DNA from: JBIOJM01 sp044450785
GTDB lineage: Bacteria; Planctomycetota; Planctomycetia; Isosphaerales; Isosphaeraceae
DNA length: 9,134 nt
NCBI GenBank assembly: GCA_044450785.1
Contig: JBIOJM010000386.1
Span: forward strand, 1-9,134
Direction of reading: 5' to 3'
The position numbers and the translations under genes are program-made. Position 1 is the first letter of the stretch; every line of letters begins with the position of its first letter. Of this stretch, positions 1 to 5,472 are shown one piece after another. The notes below the pieces were generated by a model, which was given only the letters and a program-made list of their open reading frames with translations, ran no database searches and was not told the origin of the DNA.

Positions 1-676
1 ATTCCAGGGGCAGCCACCCCTCCGGCAGACCGACATCCGGACCCCAAAAGTCTATTCCCGGCCCGCTCGGCCTAATACTGAGTTTTCCCCTTGGGTACCT
101 GCTGTGCAAATCGTAATGCGGCCCCTCGGGAGGGGGGTGGCTAAAATTTGGAGATAGGCTCTGGCCGGTCTTTGGATTCCACCAGTTTCGACCGTTCCTA
201 ATAAAGCCCTCTCCCGGGGTTTCGTTCGGGTCTTGCGGCAGGGTTTGAAACGGCACTAGGAACCTGGCCAGCAGCAGGTCGCCGCCTTGAATTCCGGGCG
301 GTCCGATGTTTGGACCCGCGCCTCCCGCCTGCAGCCCTCCAGAGATGATGTCCAGGCCGCCACCGCCACTGAACCCACCGCCCACGCCTCCCCCATCGAC
401 GCTACCGCCACCTGCACCGCCCGGGCCACCTTCGCTGCTGTCCTTTCCCCACCGTATCTTTAACACGCCGAGGTCAATCGACCCACCACCCACTCCGCCC
501 GAGCTGCCCAGTCCCAATGGATCGACCAAATTGGTCGGATCGTTTCCGACGTACGCGTACAGGTTCGCATCTCCACCCGCTACGCCTATCGGATCCGGCG
601 AGATGAATCTTTGCAGCGTTGGGCTGTAATACCGATTGCGCATGAAGTACAACCCGCCGTCGGGGTCCAGCTCCCG
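1..676 (-). CDS. Orphan Rhs C-terminal toxin cassette, Ntox37-like tip (partial, runs off left edge)
   Basis: A frame of 225 codons open from 676 to the window edge, with no Rhs shell in front of it. Residues 1-56 (RELDP... to NLVDPLGL) copy the end of the RHS core of the neighbouring Rhs protein, 50 of 56 identical. Residues 57-130 are a Gly-rich linker, then IQGGDLLLA (129-137), shared with the neighbour, and from 138 on a different tip. The tip has PGEGF (154-158), WWNPKTGQSL (165-174) and HPPPEGPHYD (180-189). From memory these match the polymorphic toxin type 37 (Ntox37) pattern; family assignment moderate, nuclease activity inferred from the family. A TAG stop (679-677) sits directly before residue 1 and no signal peptide is present. 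The only ATG nearby (643) falls inside the core motif YFMRNRYYSP and lacks a convincing ribosome site. It is therefore probably a silent or poorly expressed reservoir cassette rather than a normal gene. The C-terminus and its immunity gene would lie left of the window. Confidence 0.85.
266..308 (-). repeat. Second short homology block before the toxin tip, orphan copy
   Basis: 43 bases matching 1343-1385 with six mismatches by hand count. It encodes the IQGGDLLLA segment at the junction between the linker and the variable tip. The Gly-rich linker between this block and the core repeat differs in both length and sequence from the one in rhs. Confidence 0.8.
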
Positions 677-677
677 C
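510..677 (-). repeat. Rhs core-end repeat, orphan copy
   Basis: 168 bases that align without gaps to 1491-1658 (constant offset of 981); by hand count about 26 mismatches, roughly 85% identity. It encodes the last part of the RHS core from RELDP to DPLGL. The right-hand limit is sharp: similarity stops at 677, within the TAG codon. It is a likely homology arm for recombination with the full-length rhs gene. Confidence 0.9.
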
Positions 678-689
678 TAGCCAAGCGCG

Positions 690-1013
690 TCAGTTGGTGC
701 GAGAGTAGGCCCCCGGTCCCCGTTCTTCTATGATCTTTTTGAGGCCTTGGAGAGCGAGAGCAATGTCGTCCTTGTCGCTCTTGTCGAACTCCGTCTTGCG
801 ATCCGCTAAGGCGATCGCGTAAGTCTCTTCCAGAACGGCCCACTTCGCGATGAGCATACGCCGCCACTCGTCCGAAACTCCTTCGAGGGCCCTGATGAGT
901 GCGTACACGTCATCGATCAGCGAGGCGATTCCAGCCTGGCCTCCTTCGTAGCGCTCGATCAGATGGAGGATCCTCGCATACTGCCTCTCATTGTACCCTT
1001 CGTCCTGTCGCAT
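690..1013 (-). CDS. Putative immunity protein for the Rhs toxin tip
   Basis: A 107-residue, charged, apparently all-helical soluble protein with no signal peptide (MRQDEGYNERQYARI... to ...ERGPGAYSRTN). I do not recognise a named family. The immunity role is inferred from position: it is the first gene after the toxin-bearing end of rhs, on the same strand, small and cytoplasmic, as cognate immunity genes of polymorphic toxins are. Two starts are possible. The ATG at 1013 has a weak purine-rich GGATAAG a few bases upstream and leaves 17 bases after the rhs stop. An in-frame TTG at 1034 adds seven residues (MNGWIRF) and overlaps the rhs stop as TTGA, which would couple translation, but has no visible Shine-Dalgarno. 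I chose the ATG. The stop at 692-690 is followed after only 13 bases by the orphan Rhs fragment. Confidence 0.75.
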   Translation of the reverse strand: MRQDEGYNERQYARILHLIERYEGGQAGIASLIDDVYALIRALEGVSDEWRRMLIAKWAVLEETYAIALADRKTEFDKSDKDDIALALQGLKKIIEERGPGAYSRTN

Positions 1014-1030
1014 GAATCTTATCCAACCGT

Positions 1031-4000
1031 TCAATGGCGCGGATACACGGTCACCACCGTGCCGTCAGGCTCGACGATGACGGCCACGCCGCTCGTAGGA
1101 CTGTAGAACCTAGTCCGCCCATTTCTCGCTGGACTGGCCTCTCCGTTTTGGATGGCGTCTTCGACGACGGAACGTGGGATACCGAGCATTTGCATCTTGT
1201 CAAAGGCATGGTCAACATAGCCTGGTTCTGGTGAATTCGGGGGAACCAATTTAAGCGGGCTCCTAAGGCTCCCCACCGGTGCCGACGGTTCGACTTCGAT
1301 GTCCTCGCCGAGGCCACCCCCCTCTTCGCCCTCAACCTCTTTGGCCAGCAGCAGGTTGCCGCCTTGGATACGCAGCGGTCCGATGGGTCCGGTGCCGCTG
1401 CCGCCGCCGCCGGGCTGATACGGGATATCGAAACAGCCATTGCATAGTATGGGAAAGGGCGGGCTTGGGTTAGGTTCCGATTCCGCGCAGAGCCCCAGTG
1501 GGTCGACCAGATTGGTCGGGTCATTGTGAGCATATGCGTACAGGTTCGCATCGCCACCCGCTATGCCTGTCGGGTCCGGCGAGATGAATCTTTGCAGCGT
1601 CGGGCTGTAGTAGCGGTTGCGCATGAAATACAGCCCGCTGTTCGGGTCCAGCTCCCGCCCCGTGAACTGATACGGATTGGCGTTGGCCGTGCCCGAGCTG
1701 CTCGTCGCGCCGAACGGCCCGTAGGTGTATGTGGTCTGCTGGTTCCCGCTCGAATTCACCAGTCCAGACGTCGAGCCGACGATCGGGTCGGTCAGGAAGC
1801 CCATCGTCCCCGACGCGTCGCTACGGGTCAAAATCTCATCCACCCCCAGCCCGGTCAAGAGGTTGGCGGTCTCGACCCCGTTGACGTTCTGCTCCTGCAC
1901 CGGGTTGAGGCCATCGTATAGGAAGTTAGTCCCAGGGCCATTGAAGATGTCCAGATGCTGGCGCCGACCCGAAGCATCATACTGCATCAGCTCGGCAACC
2001 GGCGTGCCGGTTGCGGTCGGGACCGCAATTTCCGCGAGCTGGTTGCGCTCGTTCCAGGTGAAGCTGTGCCCCAGACCGTCGGATTTCAGGTTGCCGTTGC
2101 CGTCTGCGCTGACCGCGGTCCCGTTCCACTTCGAGAGCTGGTTGTTCACCTGGTAGCTGGCGCTCGCTGCCGATGGCAGGTTCACCGCCGGCGCCGGATA
2201 TCCGGCGTAGTTCGTGACCTGGGTCAGACGGCCTGCCGCGTCGCGCGTATTGTACATCGCGCTAAGCGTCGACCACGAGCCAGCCTGGTAGCCGGCCGTC
2301 AGGATGAAATTGAGCGTGTAGTCGTTGTTGTAAGCGTAGGCCCTCTCAGCCCCGCTCCCAGCGCCGACAGGGAGCCACACGTCGGCGACCAGTCCGTTCA
2401 GCCATCGGAAGATCAGCGTCTCGCCCGGGCTCCAAGCTCCCCAGGCCGGGCACGAGTTCGGCAGGCTGCTCCCCTGCGTGATCACGCAGAGCTGGTTGGC
2501 GTTGTCGTACAGGTAGTTCGTCTGCGCCTGGTTAGGCACGCTCATCGTCGCGCGCCGGCTCGCCGCGTCGTAGGTATAGCTCACCGTGCCCTGCGGGGTC
2601 TGTTCCGAGGTCAGGTTGTCGAGCGGATCGTAGCCCCGCGTGATGGTCCCCGCCACCGAGTCCACCACCTTGGTCAGCCGGTTGCCCTTGTCCCAGGTAT
2701 AGGCCACCGTGCTCGGATACTGGAGGCCGACGCCGCTCGCGTCGTCGAAATTGTATGCGCTCGTCGCCAGCCGGTTCAGCGCATCGTAGGTATAATTCGT
2801 GACCAGTCCCCGCCCGTCGATCGTCCCGGTCAGATTCCCGAAAACGTCGTAGAAGAACTGCCATTCATTTCCAACTGCGTCCTCCTGCGTCGTTAATCCC
2901 AGAGTGTAGGAAGGGGTGAAGGTCTGGCTATGCCCATTGCCGTCGGTCACCTTGGTCAACGTTCCCAGCGTGTCGTATTGATATTGGGTAGTGTGGCCGT
3001 TGGGGTCCGTTACCTGGGTTACGCGGTCAAGAGCGTCGTAGGCATAGCTGGTTGTCTCGCGCAACGGGTCGGTCACGCTCGTTGTTCGTCCGACTGTATC
3101 TACACCGAAGCTGGTCGTGTTGTTGGCCCCGTTCGTGGTTGAGGTCAGATCGCTCTGGCTGTTGTAGCCGTAGCTGGTGGTTATGGTGCCCCCGCCGGCG
3201 TAGAATCCCGGATCGATGATGGATTTCAACTGGCCCTGCGCGTTGTAGGTATAGTTCCACGTATCACCGGGCGGGTTCGGCAGGGTCAAGCTATCCATAT
3301 TTCCGCTGGAATCGATTACGGCCGACCAGGTATGGCCCAGCGGGTCGGTGATGCTCTGGAGCTCGTTGAATTTCGGGTCGTAGGCGTAGGTGTAGGTGCA
3401 GGCGGAGGCGCCGGGCGAGCATGGACTCGGGTTGATGCTGCCCGCGTAGGTGACGCCGGTTATGTTGCCCTCGGAGATGACGCAGGGCGTCGACCACGAA
3501 CCGGCCGGCGTGTTCCAGGTCGGGTTGGCGGTGTCGTAGCAATACGCAGTGGTCCGGTTGACGCCATTGTACAAGAGCGGATCGGTAACCTGAGTGATGA
3601 GGCTGCTACTGCTGTCGCGCGTGTACGTATAGTCTGCCTCGATGTTGGGCGAGCTCCCCACGGCCCGTTTGTCGACGGTGACGTACCCGGCGTTGTTGAA
3701 GAGCAGCTTGCGCGTAACCGTATTGCCGTCGTTCTTGGTGGAAGTCGTCGTGATATCGCACTCGGTAATCGCCCCGTTCGAGACCGTGTACGTAAAGCTC
3801 GAGTTGCCCAAGGTGCCCGTCAGCGTTTTCACCCGAAAGCCGGCGTCGTACGCCGCGGTACCTCTGACGTTCGACCCGGGGGTCGGGTCGATGATAGCGG
3901 TGGCCACGTCGCCGAGTTGGGTTCCGGTATTCACGTACGCGAAAGTTGTCGTCGTGCCGAAGGCATCGACCGACGAAGTCATCCGATGGTTGCTGTCGTA

Positions 4001-4738
4001 GACGTAGGTCACGTAACGCCCGGAGTTGTCGGTCGCCTTTGTCACCTGGTTGGGGTTGTTCGGATCGCCATAGGTGAAGATGATGTAGCGGCCGTTCGTG
4101 GCGGTCACCTGGGTGATATTGCCGGTCTGCCCATTGGAGTGCGTGATCGTGATCGAGTTGCCATAGCGGTCATGAATCGATTGCAACGGGGTGCCGATTC
4201 CAAACGAGTAGATCGTCCCGTTCTTGAGAATAAAATCCCAGCCTGGCGTGTTGTAATTGTATTGAATGATTGCGCCGAAAAACGGACCGGGATTCTTGTT
4301 GCACGTGTAGACGGCCGACGACGTGCCACCGGTTCCCTGGCTGAGATTGCACAGGACCTGGCCGCCGTCCGGCAGAACTACTTCCACGTCGGTGAATTGA
4401 TAATTCGACTCAGTCTTCGAGTACAGGAACATCCCGTACTCGAATTCGGTTCCCAGGCCGAAGGGGCCCCGTATCCAAGCGCCTCCGGCGTCCATATCCC
4501 GGCTCCGGTAGACTCGGGTCAGGATGAGGGGCATCGGTGCGGCGACGTAGAGATCGGTCTTCGAGGCCGCCAACAGGCCGCCCGCTGACAGGTTGGTGAA
4601 GCGCTCGCCAGGAGCCGGTCCCGACACCGGGGGATCGCCGCCGATGAACACGTAGCCGGCGCTCGTTCCCGTCCATAGGGGCACCGCGATCAGAATGGTC
4701 AACGCACCCAAGGCCGCCAGCTTTGTCGCGTATTTCAT
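1031..4738 (-). CDS. Sec-exported Rhs/YD-repeat polymorphic toxin with DUF4258-like C-terminal tip
   Basis: A complete 1235-residue Rhs protein. Residues 1-27 are a signal peptide (MKYATKL, hydrophobic core, cut after TSA). Residues ~45-130 resemble the DUF6531 module at the front of many Rhs proteins. YD-type repeats (for example YDALDRVTQVTDPNGHT) follow from ~210 to ~1000. An RHS core-associated domain ends at PTNLVDPLGL (1074-1083), the PxxxxDPxGL motif after which Rhs shells cut off their toxin. A linker leads to IQGGNLLLA, ending at 1132. The last 59 residues start at H1177 (HAFDKMQMLGI, then AIQNGE, GRTRFY, TVVTVYPRH) and look like DUF4258. That family and toxic activity are inferred. 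There is no PAAR or VgrG module, so a type VI route is not indicated; the signal peptide points to Sec export. The ATG has a good ribosome site (GGAGCAGGACG-ATG). It lies 24 bases after the TIG gene and overlaps or abuts the immunity gene, so one operon is likely. Confidence 0.93.
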   Translation of the reverse strand: MKYATKLAALGALTILIAVPLWTGTSAGYVFIGGDPPVSGPAPGERFTNLSAGGLLAASKTDLYVAAPMPLILTRVYRSRDMDAGGAWIRGPFGLGTEFEYGMFLYSKTESNYQFTDVEVVLPDGGQVLCNLSQGTGGTSSAVYTCNKNPGPFFGAIIQYNYNTPGWDFILKNGTIYSFGIGTPLQSIHDRYGNSITITHSNGQTGNITQVTATNGRYIIFTYGDPNNPNQVTKATDNSGRYVTYVYDSNHRMTSSVDAFGTTTTFAYVNTGTQLGDVATAIIDPTPGSNVRGTAAYDAGFRVKTLTGTLGNSSFTYTVSNGAITECDITTTSTKNDGNTVTRKLLFNNAGYVTVDKRAVGSSPNIEADYTYTRDSSSSLITQVTDPLLYNGVNRTTAYCYDTANPTWNTPAGSWSTPCVISEGNITGVTYAGSINPSPCSPGASACTYTYAYDPKFNELQSITDPLGHTWSAVIDSSGNMDSLTLPNPPGDTWNYTYNAQGQLKSIIDPGFYAGGGTITTSYGYNSQSDLTSTTNGANNTTSFGVDTVGRTTSVTDPLRETTSYAYDALDRVTQVTDPNGHTTQYQYDTLGTLTKVTDGNGHSQTFTPSYTLGLTTQEDAVGNEWQFFYDVFGNLTGTIDGRGLVTNYTYDALNRLATSAYNFDDASGVGLQYPSTVAYTWDKGNRLTKVVDSVAGTITRGYDPLDNLTSEQTPQGTVSYTYDAASRRATMSVPNQAQTNYLYDNANQLCVITQGSSLPNSCPAWGAWSPGETLIFRWLNGLVADVWLPVGAGSGAERAYAYNNDYTLNFILTAGYQAGSWSTLSAMYNTRDAAGRLTQVTNYAGYPAPAVNLPSAASASYQVNNQLSKWNGTAVSADGNGNLKSDGLGHSFTWNERNQLAEIAVPTATGTPVAELMQYDASGRRQHLDIFNGPGTNFLYDGLNPVQEQNVNGVETANLLTGLGVDEILTRSDASGTMGFLTDPIVGSTSGLVNSSGNQQTTYTYGPFGATSSSGTANANPYQFTGRELDPNSGLYFMRNRYYSPTLQRFISPDPTGIAGGDANLYAYAHNDPTNLVDPLGLCAESEPNPSPPFPILCNGCFDIPYQPGGGGSGTGPIGPLRIQGGNLLLAKEVEGEEGGGLGEDIEVEPSAPVGSLRSPLKLVPPNSPEPGYVDHAFDKMQMLGIPRSVVEDAIQNGEASPARNGRTRFYSPTSGVAVIVEPDGTVVTVYPRH
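1343..1385 (-). repeat. Second short homology block before the toxin tip, rhs copy
   Basis: Partner of 266-308. It encodes the IQGGNLLLA segment of the full-length Rhs protein (ending at residue 1132), after which the two tips have no visible similarity. Confidence 0.8.
1491..1658 (-). repeat. Rhs core-end repeat, copy inside full-length rhs
   Basis: Partner of the copy at 510-677. It covers rhs residues about 1028-1083, ending at the DPLGL cleavage motif. Confidence 0.9.
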
Positions 4739-4762
4739 CGTCCTGCTCCAGCGCGATCGGGG

Positions 4763-5296
4763 TTAGTTGGTCGTAAGCGTGAAGTTGATGGAGCCGGAGG
4801 ACGAACCGTTGGGCGAGGAAACGTAAAGCGGCACTGAGCCGTTGTTCAGACCCGAGGACACGACCACCGTCAGCGAGGTGAGCGTCGATGCGGTAATGGT
4901 GGCCGGCGTGCCGTTGGAACCGTTGAATTTTACCGTGTTTTGGCTGGGCGTGGTGCTGAAGCCGTCACCGTAGATCGTGAACGACATGCCGCCCGGGCCG
5001 TTGTTGGGCGTATCGTAGAACACCACGAACGTCGGTGCCGAATAAGTCGCAATCGAGGTGAGATTGCCCGCCGAATCGTAGAAATACTGTGCGGCGTTGC
5101 CGGCGCCATTGACCACCGCGATCAGCCTGCTCCCGGCGTCATACACATAGGTTACGCTCTGACTGCTCTGAGCCCGCGCGGAACCGGCCGTCGCGCAGAA
5201 GAAAGCCAACGCGATCGCAAGAACGGCGGGCGCCACCCGGCGGTATCGCCGCCGGTCGGCGGCATCCAAAGACTGCACACTTGAGATGGATCGCAC
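4763..5296 (-). CDS. Small secreted YD-motif + TIG/IPT domain protein, Rhs partner
   Basis: A 177-residue protein. Residues 22-42 form a signal peptide (hydrophobic APAVLAIALAFFCATAG, cut after ARA). Residues 50-82 carry two YD motifs (YVYDAGSRLIAVV, YFYDSAGNLTSI), a single unit of the repeat that builds the Rhs shell next door. Residues ~88-174 form an immunoglobulin-like TIG/IPT domain (ISGTGF-like element FTIYGDGFS, then NTVKFNG, ending SGSINFTLT). I chose the GTG at 5296 because GGAGGAGGAGGT lies five bases upstream, a near-ideal ribosome site. The open frame continues up to 5452, but that stretch encodes an Arg-rich, low-quality extension that would bury the signal peptide. It is the first gene of the minus-strand operon, 24 bases before rhs. 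A role as a surface anchor, chaperone or shell partner for the Rhs protein is inference only. Confidence 0.85.
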   Translation of the reverse strand: MRSISSVQSLDAADRRRYRRVAPAVLAIALAFFCATAGSARAQSSQSVTYVYDAGSRLIAVVNGAGNAAQYFYDSAGNLTSIATYSAPTFVVFYDTPNNGPGGMSFTIYGDGFSTTPSQNTVKFNGSNGTPATITASTLTSLTVVVSSGLNNGSVPLYVSSPNGSSSGSINFTLTTN

Positions 5297-5300
5297 GTGG

Positions 5301-5313
5301 CACCTCCTCCTCC
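5301..5313 (-). promoter_or_regulatory. Strong Shine-Dalgarno deciding the GTG start of the YD-TIG gene
   Basis: On the minus strand this reads GGAGGAGGAGGTG. GGAGGT ends five bases before the GTG at 5296. It is by far the best ribosome site in the window and argues for translation starting there rather than at the far upstream ATG at 5452. Confidence 0.8.
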
Positions 5314-5317
5314 GGGA

Positions 5318-5331
5318 GCGCCCGCGGGCGC
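5318..5331. repeat. 14-base perfect palindrome upstream of the toxin operon
   Basis: GCGCCCGCGGGCGC is identical to its reverse complement. It lies five bases beyond the Shine-Dalgarno of the YD-TIG gene, so in the transcript it is immediately upstream of the ribosome site. It could be a protein-binding operator. All-GC palindromes also arise by chance in GC-rich DNA. Confidence 0.35.
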
Positions 5332-5442
5332 CGCCGCAGACGGCTGTCGGCAGACCAGCAGGGTGAGCTGACGGGGAGTTCCCGGAAACCGGAAACGGGC
5401 ACTGCACTTTCACGGAGCGCCTCCTGTACCCAGTCTGTTGTC

Positions 5443-5472
5443 CTCGTAGCAACCACGTGACTGAGTTGTCAA
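5443..5472 (-). promoter_or_regulatory. Candidate sigma-70-type promoter for the toxin operon
   Basis: On the minus strand a perfect -35 hexamer TTGACA (5472-5467) is followed after 18 bases by TACGAG (5448-5443), only three of six matches to TATAAT. Transcription would start near 5436 and give a leader of about 140 bases before the GTG at 5296. The -35 is strong and the -10 weak, so this is tentative. Confidence 0.3.

Noticed and set aside
306..629. Plus-strand Pro-rich open frame of 107 codons
   Set aside because: It is the reverse-strand image of the Gly-rich linker of the orphan Rhs cassette; no ribosome site and no family resemblance.
641..643. ATG at 643 (minus strand) as a true start of the orphan cassette
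   Set aside because: It is the conserved Met inside YFMRNRYYSP of the RHS core, so its presence is explained by homology, and no good ribosome site precedes it. Internal initiation cannot be excluded.
1955..2896. Long plus-strand open frame opposite rhs
   Set aside because: Arg/Val-rich product with no recognisable motif, antisense to the intact Rhs frame; produced by GC-rich codon bias.
1200..4500. Periodic GTAGGTATA/GTCGTA-like motifs suggesting a tandem DNA repeat or CRISPR
   Set aside because: They are the diverged codons of YD repeats within one protein frame, irregularly spaced, with no spacer-repeat structure.
3332..4588. 418-codon plus-strand open frame opposite rhs
   Set aside because: Same reason: the opposite strand encodes clear YD repeats and the N-terminal module without interruption.
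5297..5452. 52-codon N-terminal extension of the YD-TIG gene from an ATG at 5452
   Set aside because: It would bury the signal peptide behind an Arg-rich segment, while the GTG at 5296 has a near-ideal ribosome site.
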